DNA from: DATBLE01 sp046735055
Lineage (GTDB): Bacteria > Actinomycetota > Thermoleophilia > Gaiellales > Gaiellaceae
Assembly (NCBI GenBank): GCA_046735055.1
Contig: JBKPSO010000157.1
Location: 1-19,284 of the forward strand
DNA length: 19,284 bases
Direction: 5' to 3'
Position 1 is the stretch's first letter. Each line of letters starts with the position of its first letter. The notes beneath the pieces are model-generated. The model worked only from the letters and a program-made list of their open reading frames with translations. It was not told the DNA's origin and made no database searches. Shown here one piece after another: positions 6,205 through 15,341 of the stretch. The translations under genes were made by a program, and so were the position numbers.

Positions 6205-6965
6205 GGACGATGATCCTCGCTGCCGGCTACGCGACGCGGCTCGCCCCGCTGACCGACTCGATCGCCAAGCAGCTCCTCCCGGTCGGCGGGCGACCGATGC
6301 TCGACTGGGTATGTGACAAGGTCGAGGAGGTCAGCGACGACATCCACCTCGTCACGAACAGCCGCTTCGCAGATGACTTCCGCCGGTGGGCCTCCGGCCG
6401 CAAGGGGGTCACCGTCCACGACGACGGCACCATTTCGAACGACGACCGGCTCGGCGCGATCGGGGACATCGCGTTCGTGCTGGAGCGGACCGGCCTCGAG
6501 GACGACCTGCTCGTGATCGCCGGCGACAACCTCTTCGAATTCGGGCTGCAGGGGCTGACCGAGTTCTGGGAGCTGAAGGGCGTCGCGAGTGCGGTCGCCG
6601 TCTACGACTGCCGCGACATCGAGCTTGCGACGCACTACGGCATCGTCGAGCTCGACGAAGACGAGCGGCTCGTCGGATTCGAGGAGAAGCCGTCCGAGCC
6701 CGTGAGCACGCTGGTCGCGACCGCGACCTACCTCTACCACCGGGAGCACCTTCCGCTTGTCGAGCGCTACCTCGCCGAAGGGAACGCGCCCGACCAGCCG
6801 GGGCGGCTCGTCGCCTGGCTGTTCCGGCTCGAGCCGGTCTACGGCTACACGTTCGAGGGGGAGTGGTACGACATCGGGAGCCCCGAGCAGCTCCTCGAAG
6901 CCGACAACCGCTGGCGCGCGCGGGTCGGATTGCCCCAGCGGGAGGCGTACTCAATGCTCAGCTGA
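6201..6965 (+). CDS. Sugar-phosphate nucleotidyltransferase (RmlA-like)
   Basis: A second NTP_transferase-family enzyme, 254 residues. The N-terminal loop MILAAGYATRLAPLTDSIAKQLLPVGGRPMLDW (residues about 4-36) matches the nucleotide- and sugar-phosphate-binding signature of glucose-1-phosphate thymidylyl/uridylyltransferases. VIAGDNLFEF (about 106-115) gives the catalytic Asp, followed by HYGIVELDEDERLVGFEEKPSEP (about 147-169) and EGEWYDIGSPEQLLEA (about 223-238). The product would be an NDP-sugar; the base and sugar cannot be assigned by eye. It overlaps mtnA by four bases, an odd partner, because methionine salvage and sugar activation share only a sugar-1-phosphate type of substrate. It has no promoter of its own that I can see and probably depends on the mtnA transcript. 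It differs clearly in sequence from the first nucleotidyltransferase at 1981-2676. Confidence 0.85.
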   Translation: MRTMILAAGYATRLAPLTDSIAKQLLPVGGRPMLDWVCDKVEEVSDDIHLVTNSRFADDFRRWASGRKGVTVHDDGTISNDDRLGAIGDIAFVLERTGLEDDLLVIAGDNLFEFGLQGLTEFWELKGVASAVAVYDCRDIELATHYGIVELDEDERLVGFEEKPSEPVSTLVATATYLYHREHLPLVERYLAEGNAPDQPGRLVAWLFRLEPVYGYTFEGEWYDIGSPEQLLEADNRWRARVGLPQREAYSMLS

Positions 6966-6991
6966 ACGGGGGGCCAGGTCAAGGGGCGTCT

Positions 6992-7015
6992 CCGTCGCCC
7001 TCGTTTCGGCGACGG
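6992..7015 (+). terminator. Hairpin downstream of the mtnA operon
   Basis: CCGTCGCC (6992-6999) and GGCGACGG (7008-7015) form a perfect 8-bp stem with an 8-base loop, 26 bases after the last stop. No T-run follows, which is common for terminators in GC-rich actinobacteria. Confidence 0.4.
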
Positions 7016-7121
7016 CTCCTGACCGGGTAGCGCAGCCGGCGACGGCCAGCCCGGTCACGACGGCGATTCCAACGTCGTCCTCTCCGACCACCACGCGCTT
7101 GAGACGGTCGGACATGTCGCG

Positions 7122-7341
7122 TTGGTGGCCGTCCCGTTACCCGCCGCCGAGGCTCTCCGCAACCGGCGGGCGTACGCGAGGGTACTCCTGGAACGCCTGG
7201 AGCTGGCCGAGCGGACGCGCGACGAGGAAGCCCGGCGCCGGGTCGAGCAGGAGCGGCTCCGGATCGCGCGGGACCTGCACGACATCACCGCGCACACGCT
7301 GAGGGACGATCAACGCCAGGCGGGCGTAGCACTGGGCGGCC
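7122..7341 (+). pseudogene. Histidine kinase fragment (HisKA_3/DesK-NarX type)
   Basis: One frame encodes RRAYARVLLERLELAERTRD and then ARRRVEQERLRIARDLHDIT (about 7158-7290), followed by AHTL. This is the dimerisation helix and H-box of a HisKA_3 sensor kinase, with the phospho-acceptor His in LHDITAHTL. A few codons later comes RQAGVAL, recalling the usual VQAGVA after the H-box. The ATP-binding HATPase_c domain is absent, and the sequence passes directly into response-regulator-like code in another frame. The recognisable reading may begin upstream of 7122, near 7080. It is non-functional as a kinase as it stands. Confidence 0.65.
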
Positions 7342-7461
7342 GTCCGCGGCGGCTTCGCCGCGCTCGTCGCTTCTCACGAGGAGATGGATGTGGTGGGCGA
7401 GGCCGCCGACGGGCGAGGGGCGGTAGACCTCGCGCGCCGCGTCTTCCGGAACGTTGTCCTA
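7342..7461 (+). pseudogene. Response regulator receiver-domain fragment
   Basis: About forty codons read VRGGFAALVASHEEMDVVGE, then AADGRGAVDLARRV, then NVVLA. This corresponds to helix 1 through strand 3 of a NarL/LuxR-type receiver domain (typically ...VVGEAADGREAVELARRLRPDVVLMD). The sequence stops just before the phospho-acceptor Asp would appear, and the N-terminal strand and output domain are gone. It follows the kinase fragment in a shifted frame, so a two-component kinase-regulator pair appears to have collapsed by internal deletion. The remainder up to 7537 shows nothing I recognise. Confidence 0.6.
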
Positions 7462-7537
7462 GCTCTCCCTTCACCCGTTGCCGATGCGGTCACCGACTCG
7501 GCACGGATCCGGCACAGACGCGCCCGCCTCGCGCCCG

Positions 7538-7543
7538 TACCGT
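7538..7543 (+). promoter_or_regulatory. -10 element of comF (leaderless)
   Basis: TACCGT ends 8 bases before the GTG at 7552. It decides the comF start, because the same frame is open further upstream through pseudogene debris. Confidence 0.4.
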
Positions 7544-7551
7544 GGGCGCAT

Positions 7552-8211
7552 GTGCTGCTCGATCTGCTCTTCCCGCGCCGCTGCGTCGTCTGCTCGCTGC
7601 CGGGCGCCACCCTCTGCGCGCGGTGCGCGGTCTCGCTGCCGAGGCTCGAGGGGCCCATCTGCGCCCGCTGCGGCGCGCCGGTTGCCTGGCCTGTCGCCCG
7701 CTGCCGCGAATGCGCGGGACGTCGCCTCGCGTTCGCCTCCGCACGGGCCGGCGTCGAGTACGACGAGGCGGTTCGCGCCCTCGTCTCCGCCTGGAAGGAG
7801 CGAGGCCTCCGCGGGCTCGCCCCCCTCGCCGCCTCGGTCGTCGCTGAGGTCGTGCCGCCGCCGTCCGCACAACTGATCGCCTTCGTCCCGCCCGACGGAG
7901 ACCGCAGCCTGCGTCGCGGGCACCATCCGCCCGAGCGGCTCGCCCGTGAGCTCGGGCGCCTGTGGGGCCTACCGGTCGCGCCGCTCCTGGGCCGGACGCG
8001 CCCGCTGCGCCCGCAGCGCGGCCTCTCGCGCGAGGCCCGCCGGCGGAACGTGCGCGGCGCCTTCTCGGCCGAGCCGGTGCGCGGCCGCCTCCTGCTCGTC
8101 GACGACGTCTACACGACCGGCTCGACGGTCGCCGCCGCCGCGTCCGCGCTCCGTGCCGCCGGGGCCGGCCCGGTCGAGGTAGTCACCTTCGCGCGTGCCG
8201 TGCGGGGGTAG
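7552..8211 (+). CDS. comF: ComF-family phosphoribosyltransferase-like protein
   Basis: ComF-type proteins combine an N-terminal zinc ribbon with a phosphoribosyltransferase fold and are needed for DNA uptake in naturally competent bacteria; their enzymatic substrate is not settled. The 219 residues here fit the family. Four CxxC pairs (CVVC, CARC, CARC, CREC) lie in the first 65 or so residues after LLDLLFPRR. A middle region (YDEAVRALVSAWKERGLRGLAPLAA) is the usual YxxxxRxLIxxxKxxG block, and RGHHPPERLARELG follows. The PRPP-binding loop is LLLVDDVYTTGST near residue 180. The GTG at 7552 is chosen over earlier in-frame codons because the zinc-ribbon region starts right after it and a -10 hexamer sits 8 bases upstream. 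No other competence genes are in the window, so a role in transformation here is open. Confidence 0.9.
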   Translation: MLLDLLFPRRCVVCSLPGATLCARCAVSLPRLEGPICARCGAPVAWPVARCRECAGRRLAFASARAGVEYDEAVRALVSAWKERGLRGLAPLAASVVAEVVPPPSAQLIAFVPPDGDRSLRRGHHPPERLARELGRLWGLPVAPLLGRTRPLRPQRGLSREARRRNVRGAFSAEPVRGRLLLVDDVYTTGSTVAAAASALRAAGAGPVEVVTFARAVRG

Positions 8212-8217
8212 ATCGAC

Positions 8218-8223
8218 TACATT
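8218..8223 (+). promoter_or_regulatory. -10 element of hpf
   Basis: TACATT sits 39 bases before the ATG at 8263. Unlike the leaderless genes, hpf has a leader and a Shine-Dalgarno stretch (AGGGGGA) about 7 bases before its ATG. Confidence 0.4.
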
Positions 8224-8262
8224 CCGAAGGAGCGAACAGACCGCTTCCGAAGGGGGACCGAG

Positions 8263-8826
8263 ATGCGCTTGCAGGTGAAAGGCAAGAACGTCGAGGTGAG
8301 CGAGGCGATGCGGACCTATGCGGAGGAGAAGCTCGGGCGGCTCGATCGGCAGCTCGCCGATCCGACGCGCGTCGAGCTCGAGCTCGCGGTCGAGAAGAAC
8401 CCCTCGATCGCAGCCAACCACGTCGCGGAGGCAACGGTGTGGACGAAGGGTCCGGTACTGCGGGCGAAGGAGGCGTCGACCGACATGCGAGCCTCGATCG
8501 ACCTGCTCGTCGACAAGCTCGAGCGCCAGGTCTCGCGCTACCGCGAGAAGAGGCAGCGTCGCAGCCACCGGAGCGGCGATGTGCACCGGAACGGCGTCGG
8601 CCACAGTTCCGAGCCAGGCAACTACAGGAAGACGAACGAGGAGGGCGGGCCCGTGATCGTGAAGACGAAGCAGTTTGCGCTGAACCCGATGAGTGCGGAG
8701 GAGGCGGTGCTCCAGCTCGAGCTCGTCGGGCACGACTTCTTCGTCTTCCGGAACGAGGAGTCCGACCAGATCAACGTCGTGTACCGGCGCCGCGACGGCG
8801 GGTACGGCCTGATCGAACCCCAGTAG
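8263..8826 (+). CDS. hpf: Ribosome hibernation promoting factor, long form
   Basis: Long HPF binds the 30S decoding centre with its N-terminal domain and joins two 70S ribosomes into inactive 100S dimers through its C-terminal domain, protecting ribosomes when growth stops. The 187 residues contain an N-terminal beta-alpha-beta-alpha domain (residues 1-100: MRLQVKGKNVEVSEAMRTYA, EKLGRLDR, then VEATVWTKGP-like strands). A basic linker follows (EKRQRRSHRSGDVHRNG), then the C-terminal dimerisation domain (about 130-187: VKTKQFALNPMSAEEAVLQ, then LVGHDFFVFRNEESDQINVV, then YRRRDGGYGLIEP), which is very well conserved. A long leader with a strong Shine-Dalgarno sequence sets it apart from its neighbours and might allow regulated translation. 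The next gene starts 2 bases after its stop. Confidence 0.94.
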   Translation: MRLQVKGKNVEVSEAMRTYAEEKLGRLDRQLADPTRVELELAVEKNPSIAANHVAEATVWTKGPVLRAKEASTDMRASIDLLVDKLERQVSRYREKRQRRSHRSGDVHRNGVGHSSEPGNYRKTNEEGGPVIVKTKQFALNPMSAEEAVLQLELVGHDFFVFRNEESDQINVVYRRRDGGYGLIEPQ

Positions 8827-8828
8827 CC

Positions 8829-9386
8829 GTGGGGCTGTTCCGGCGCAGCGAGCCGCTGCACGAGCGACTCGCCCGCGAGGGCGGACTGGTGTCGCAGCCC
8901 CTCCCGGACCCCGCGCCGCCGGGCTGGATGGAGACCGGGATCCACGGCATCCACCGCCAGCGCGAGTGGGACGCGGTCGTCGCGGTGGAGGCCGAGGGGA
9001 TCGAGGGCGACGCAGTGCACTTCGTTGCCCTTCCGGACAACAGCCTGCTCGTCGACGAGGACGTCGACGCGGAGCCGCTCGCGGCCGGGCTCGACGACAC
9101 CGTCGATCCGCCCTACCGCGCGGAGGCGGTCCGGCGGGGCGAGTCGCAGTGGGCGGTCGGCGTCCGCCGGATCGAGGTCGTCGACCTCGGCGACGACGTC
9201 CCGGACGGCGACGAGCTGACGCTCACGTGGCGCGACGGCGAGCACGAGTTGCTCGTCGACGGCGCGCCCGCCTTCGGATCGATCCCCATGCTCGAGCGGC
9301 TCGGCGAGGCCCGTGCGTCCTCGTACGTCATCCAGGCCCACCGCCTCGTGGACAGGCTCTGGGAGGTTCGCGTCGTCCCGCTCTAG
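8829..9386 (+). CDS. Conserved-looking protein of unknown function
   Basis: I do not recognise a characterised family. The 185-residue product begins VGLFRRSEPLHERLAREGGL, a start I associate with uncharacterised Thermoleophilia proteins. It is acidic, with repeated Asp/Glu-rich strand-like segments (WDAVVAVEAEGIEGDAVHFV, VDLGDDVPDGDELTLTWRDG) and no signal peptide, membrane segment or cysteine cluster. A central part (RGESQWAVGVRRIEVVDL) and the end (RASSYVIQAHRLVDRLWEVR) look like a beta-sandwich with a helix, but this is only an impression. The GTG at 8829 is the first start after the hpf stop, two bases away, so it is probably translated from the hpf transcript; a role in stationary-phase physiology is conceivable. 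Its TAG stop overlaps the stop of the minus-strand gene in a CTAG palindrome. Confidence 0.75.
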   Translation: MGLFRRSEPLHERLAREGGLVSQPLPDPAPPGWMETGIHGIHRQREWDAVVAVEAEGIEGDAVHFVALPDNSLLVDEDVDAEPLAAGLDDTVDPPYRAEAVRRGESQWAVGVRRIEVVDLGDDVPDGDELTLTWRDGEHELLVDGAPAFGSIPMLERLGEARASSYVIQAHRLVDRLWEVRVVPL

Positions 9387-9978
9387 CGCCCGTGCAGCGT
9401 GTTGCCGATCCGGTAGAGGAGCGTGTTCTCGCCGTAGTCGAGCATCTTCGCCTGCGGCGGGATCGAGAACATGTGCACGTGCCTGCCGTTGTGGACCTCG
9501 ATCCGCCCGCCGGGGAGCTGGACGACGAGCCGGATCACCCACTCTGAGCCGGTGCCGAGCACGATCGGAGGCGGTGCGTCGACGTCGACCTCCCGCAACT
9601 CGAGCTGCCGCCCGGTCGGCAGCGTCGGCGTCGCCGTGTAGAGGATCCAGTCGCGGAGGTGCCCGCCGGTGTAGGCGAGCCAGGCCACCCGGTCGTTCGC
9701 CACGGCCAGATCGGTGACGCCGCTGCCGGTCGAGGGCGACTCGGAGCAGAAGGCGTCTGTGTGCCGGCCGAGCTTGTGCACGCCCCCCGTCACGAGGTCC
9801 CAGAACTCGACGTGCGGTCCGCAGTGGCTCCGGTAGGGGCGCGAGAGGAAGGCGACGTTCAACCCGCCGCGCGCCAGACCGAGCACACGACCCGGGCTCG
9901 TCACCACCCGGTCGGCGGTCGCGGCCGACGCGATGCCGCCGTCACGGCCGTCACCGCCAGCGCGAGCACAATGCGCAC
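9383..9978 (-). CDS. Probable secreted beta-propeller-like protein with an N-terminal frameshift
   Basis: Two pieces in different frames. A GTG at 9978 opens a clear signal peptide (VRIVLALAVTAVTAAS) with a TACAGT -10 element 6 bases upstream, but this frame soon meets a stop (TGGTGA). From about 9931 down to the TAG at 9383-9385 the adjoining frame encodes the body, starting SAATADRVVTSPGRVLGLAR. It contains WD40/propeller-style strands (HVEFWDLVTGGVHKL, VTDLAVANDRVAWLAY, then a Glu-Trp-Val-Ile strand and GGRIEVHNGRHVHMF). One missing base (or two extra) around 9929-9933 would restore a single protein of about 198 residues. It could be a real mutation, making this a pseudogene, or an assembly error. 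An alternative is translation of the body alone from GTG at 9907 or 9904, without a signal peptide. The protein is short for a propeller and may also lack its C-terminus. Function unknown. Confidence 0.6.
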
Positions 9979-9984
9979 GGCCGC

Positions 9985-9990
9985 ACTGTA
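9985..9990 (-). promoter_or_regulatory. -10 element of the minus-strand secreted protein gene (leaderless)
   Basis: On the minus strand TACAGT ends 6 bases before the GTG at 9978. It supports that GTG, in the signal-peptide frame, as the true start. Confidence 0.45.
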
Positions 9991-10008
9991 GCCCCCGGAT
10001 ACAACGGC

Positions 10009-10014
10009 TACCCT
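10009..10014 (+). promoter_or_regulatory. -10 element of secA (leaderless)
   Basis: TACCCT ends 7 bases before the ATG at 10022. The 43-base gap to the divergent gene at 9978 therefore holds both promoters. Confidence 0.5.
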
Positions 10015-10021
10015 GTAGCGA

Positions 10022-12666
<2,645 letters not shown>

Positions 12667-12682
<16 letters not shown>

Positions 12683-13224
12683 CGCGCCCTGCGCCGCCAC
12701 TCTCCGACGGTGTCGTCCGACTCGAGCCGATCGAGGACCGGTTCGTCCCCGACTTCGAGGCACTCACCTACGATCCCGACGTCCTGCGGTTCACGCGGGT
12801 GCCGGTGCGGCGGGGCGACGACTTCACCGCCGGCTGGATCGGGGGCTACGTCCAGGGGTGGGCGGACGGCTCGCGCGCAGGCTTCGCGATCGTCGACGAC
12901 GACGACGGGGCATTCCTCGGCATGTGCGCGCTGATCCGAATCGAGTGGGGGGCGTCCGAAGCCGAGCTCGGCTACGTCCTCGCCCCGCCCGCGCGCGGCC
13001 GCGGCGCCGCCGGCCGATCGATCGACCTGATCTCGCGCTGGGCGTTCGACGAGCTCGGACTGGCGCGCATCGAGGCGGTGATCGACGTCACGAACGATGC
13101 ATCACTGCGCGTCGCGGAGCGCGCGGGGTACAGGCGCGAAGGCGTGAGGCGCTCGGCGTATTTCAAGGACGGCGTGCGCGCGGACCTGGCGATCTACTCC
13201 GTGCTGCCCGGCGAGCTCCCGTAG
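12667..13224 (+). CDS. GNAT-family N-acetyltransferase (RimJ/RimL type)
   Basis: Acetyl-CoA-dependent acetyltransferase of 185 residues. It starts with VVRLEPIEDRFVPDFEAL (about 18-35), the usual RimJ/RimL opening. The acetyl-CoA-binding block is ELGYVLAPPARGRGAAGRSI (about 101-120), where RGRGAAG fits the R/Q-x-x-G-x-G/A loop. DLISRWAFDELGLARIEAVI and DVTNDASLRVAERAGYRREG (about 121-160) follow, the classic N-x-x-S-x-x-V/L-x-E-x-x-G-F/Y motif. Relatives modify ribosomal-protein N-termini or amino-glycoside-like small molecules; the substrate here is unknown. The only in-frame start before the conserved region is GTG 12667, inside the secA zinc-motif codons, so the genes overlap by 16 bases. 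Only the first dozen residues depend on that choice. A strong hairpin follows 7 bases after its stop. Confidence 0.85.
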
Positions 13225-13231
13225 CGCCCGC

Positions 13232-13255
13232 ACCCCCACCCACTAGGGTGGGGGT
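13232..13255 (+). terminator. Strong hairpin after the secA-acetyltransferase unit
   Basis: ACCCCCACCC (13232-13241) and GGGTGGGGGT (13246-13255) form a perfect 10-bp stem with the loop ACTA. No T-run follows. It is likely to end or pause transcription of the secA operon and, being symmetrical, could act from either side. It competes with the next hairpin. Confidence 0.5.
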
Positions 13256-13270
13256 AGGACCCCTATCCCC
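13250..13270 (+). other. Alternative hairpin overlapping the terminator-like stem
   Basis: GGGGGTAGG (13250-13258) pairs with CCTATCCCC (13262-13270) over 9 bp including one G-U, with the 3-base loop ACC. It uses six bases of the right arm of the previous hairpin, so only one of the two can form at a time. Confidence 0.4.
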
Positions 13271-13373
13271 TGCCGGCGAGGCTACCCGAGCATCGCGGAC
13301 GGGACCGTGTCTCCGGAGTGCCGATTCCGCGTCGATTTGTCCAGTGAACGCAGAACGCCGGCAACGGCTCGGC

Positions 13374-13379
13374 TAGGCT
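13374..13379 (+). promoter_or_regulatory. -10 element of prfB (leaderless)
   Basis: TAGGCT ends 6 bases before the ATG at 13386; no Shine-Dalgarno sequence. No convincing -35 element is seen at the normal distance. Confidence 0.5.
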
Positions 13380-13385
13380 TGACCA

Positions 13386-14496
13386 ATGGCCGAGGCCGAC
13401 CAGAACCAGCCGCTCGACCAGCAGCTCGAGGAGATCGGGACCCAGCTCGCCTGGGTCCGTGATTACCTTTGACCCGGATGCGCTAGCGGCCCGCGCCGCC
13501 GAGCTCGAGCGCGAGATGGGCGCGCCGGGGTTCTGGGACGACCAGCAGCGCGCGGCAGACATCTCTACCGAGCACTCCCGAGTGACGAAGCGGCTCGAAC
13601 GGTACGAGCGCCTGAACCGCGAGTACCACGACGCCGCCGAGCTCGCGGCGATGGACGGCGACATGGCGGACGAGATCGCCGCGTCGCTCGTCCCGCTCCG
13701 CTCCGAGCTCGCCCGCCTCGAGGAGGACGCGCTCTTCACCGGCGAGTACGACGCGGGCGACGCCGTCGTCACGATCCACGCCGGCACGGGCGGCACCGAC
13801 GCCCAGGACTGGGCCGAGATCCTGCTCCGCATGTACCTGCGCTGGGCCCAGCAACGCGGCTTCGAGACCGAGCTGCTCGAGGCGAGCCCGGGCGAGGAGG
13901 CGGGCCTCAAGTCGGCGACCTTCACGGCGCGAGGCGAGAACGCCTACGGACTGTTCAAGGCAGAGCGCGGCGTGCACCGGCTCGTCCGGCTCTCGCCCTT
14001 CGACCAGGCACACCGCCGGCACACCTCGTTCGCGCAGGTGATCGTCAGCCCGCTGCTCGCTGATGACGCCGCCGCCGAGATCGACGAGGCCGACCTGCGC
14101 ATCGACACCTACCGCGCGAGCGGCGCCGGCGGCCAGCACGTGAACAAGACCGACTCGGCCGTCCGGATCACGCACATCCCGACCGGGATCGTCGTTCAGT
14201 GCCAGAACGAGCGCTCACAGACCTCGAACAAGCAAACTGCGCTGCGCATCCTCCGGTCACGCCTCGCCGAGCGTGAGGCGGAGCAGCGTGAGGCGGAGCT
14301 CGCAAAAGAGCGTGGCGCCGTGCAGGAGGCCGACTTCGGAAGTCAAATCCGAAGCTACGTGCTCCACCCGTACCAACAGGTGAAGGACCTGCGCACGGGT
14401 CACGAGGTCGGGAACGCGCAAGGCGTCCTCGACGGCGACCTTGACGGCTTCGTCCATTCCTACCTGCTCGCCCGCGCAGCAGGGAGGGCCGTCTAG
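13386..14496 (+). CDS. prfB: Peptide chain release factor 2, with programmed +1 frameshift
   Basis: RF2 recognises UGA and UAA stop codons and triggers peptide release. It is encoded in two frames: 28 codons from the ATG at 13386 to CTT, then an in-frame TGA (13470-13472), with the rest one base forward from GAC at 13471. The joined protein is 369 residues, close to the 365 of E. coli RF2. The junction reads VRDYL/DPDA, which aligns with RGYL/DYDA at the E. coli shift site. RF2 hallmarks are the codon-recognition tripeptide SPF in VHRLVRLSPFDQAHRRHTSF, the catalytic loop GAGGQHVNK, and AVRITHIPTGIVVQCQNERS. The start is fixed by the promoter hexamer and by homology of the first 28 codons. A GTG at 13459 would give a 345-residue product lacking the N-terminal helix and is unlikely. 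ftsE and ftsX follow, an order known from other actinobacteria. Confidence 0.96.
13467..13473 (+). promoter_or_regulatory. prfB: RF2 autoregulatory frameshift site CTT-TGA-C
   Basis: The heptamer is exactly the canonical slip site: tRNA-Leu on CUU moves +1 to UUU when UGA is read slowly because RF2 is scarce. The usual Shine-Dalgarno-like stimulator (AGGGGG three bases before CTT) is absent; the bases there are CGTGATTAC. Confidence 0.93.
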
Positions 14497-14509
14497 CCGT
14501 GGACTCGGA

Positions 14510-14515
14510 TAGACT
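14510..14515 (+). promoter_or_regulatory. Possible internal -10 element for ftsE
   Basis: TAGACT, identical to the mtnA and smpB elements, lies 13 bases after the prfB stop. If used, it would start a transcript near 14522 with a leader of about 136 bases before the ftsE ATG. Confidence 0.3.
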
Positions 14516-14657
14516 CAGCGTTCCCCCGACCGGTGCGGCCCCGGCCTTGGTCGCGCTTGAACGCGATCCCGCGCAGGAAGAGACTCTTCAGATCCAGACG
14601 CCCGTAGCGATTGCCGAGCCAGTCCTGCCCCCGACCGCGCCATCGGCGGCGGGGGCG

Positions 14658-15341
14658 ATGATCGTGTTCGAAGCGGTGACGAAGGTCTACGACCCGGACG
14701 TCGTCGCCCTTCGTGACGTCTCGTTCGTGATCGAGAAGGGCGAGTTCGTCTTTGTCGTCGGCGCGTCGGGCTCCGGCAAGTCGACGCTTGTCCGCCTTCT
14801 GCTGAAGGAGCTCGAGCCGACCCACGGCCGCATCCTCGTCGGCGGGCGCGACCTCGCGCGGCTGAAGCGCTCGCGCGTCCCGCTCCTGCGTCGCAACCTC
14901 GGCTGCGTCTTCCAGGACTTCAAGCTGCTCCCCAACCGCACAGCCGCCGAGAACGTCGCTTATGCACTGAAGGTGCAGGGTGAGCGTCCGGAGGCGATCC
15001 GTAGGAAGGTGCCGGAGGCGCTCTCGCTCGTCGGCCTTGCTCACAAGGCGACGAGCCTGCCCGACGAGCTCTCCGGCGGCGAGCAGCAGCGCGTCTCGAT
15101 CGCGCGCGCCGTCGTCAACCACCCGCCGCTCCTGATCTGCGACGAGCCGACCGGCAACCTCGACCCCGATACCTCCGTCGGGATCATGCAGCTCCTCTAC
15201 CGCATCAACCGCGCCGGCACGACCGTGCTGATGGTCACCCACGACCGCGAGATGGTCGACAAGATGCGCAAGCGCGTGATCGCGCTCGACGAGGGCCGCC
15301 TCGCCCGCGACGAGCGGCGCGGGGGGTACACGACCGAATGA
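14658..15341 (+). CDS. ftsE: Cell division ATP-binding protein FtsE
   Basis: ATPase half of the FtsEX complex, an ABC-type machine that activates peptidoglycan hydrolases at the septum rather than transporting a substrate. From the ATG at 14658 the protein is 227 residues, the normal size. It starts MIVFEAVTKVYDPDVVALRD; Walker A is GASGSGKST (35-43). The Q-loop region is VFQDFKLLPNRTAAENVAYAL, the ABC signature is LSGGEQQRVSIARA, and Walker B is LLICDEPTGNLD, followed by the H-loop VTHD. A GTG at 14499 would add 53 Ala/Pro-rich residues with no family resemblance. The internal ATG has a G-rich stretch (GGCGGGGGCG) just upstream, so I prefer it. The stop overlaps the ftsX start (ATGA), so the two are translationally coupled. 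Confidence 0.93.
   Translation: MIVFEAVTKVYDPDVVALRDVSFVIEKGEFVFVVGASGSGKSTLVRLLLKELEPTHGRILVGGRDLARLKRSRVPLLRRNLGCVFQDFKLLPNRTAAENVAYALKVQGERPEAIRRKVPEALSLVGLAHKATSLPDELSGGEQQRVSIARAVVNHPPLLICDEPTGNLDPDTSVGIMQLLYRINRAGTTVLMVTHDREMVDKMRKRVIALDEGRLARDERRGGYTTE

Noticed and set aside
7122..7847. A functional histidine kinase gene of 241 codons
   Set aside because: The ATPase domain is missing, and the frame continues as the wrong-frame reading of comF.
13459..14496. prfB starting at GTG 13459 without a frameshift
   Set aside because: It would drop the 28-codon first segment, which has its own promoter and aligns with the E. coli frameshift junction.
14499..14657. N-terminal extension of FtsE from GTG 14499
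   Set aside because: No family resemblance and it contains a promoter-like TAGACT. The ATG at 14658 gives the normal 227-residue FtsE.
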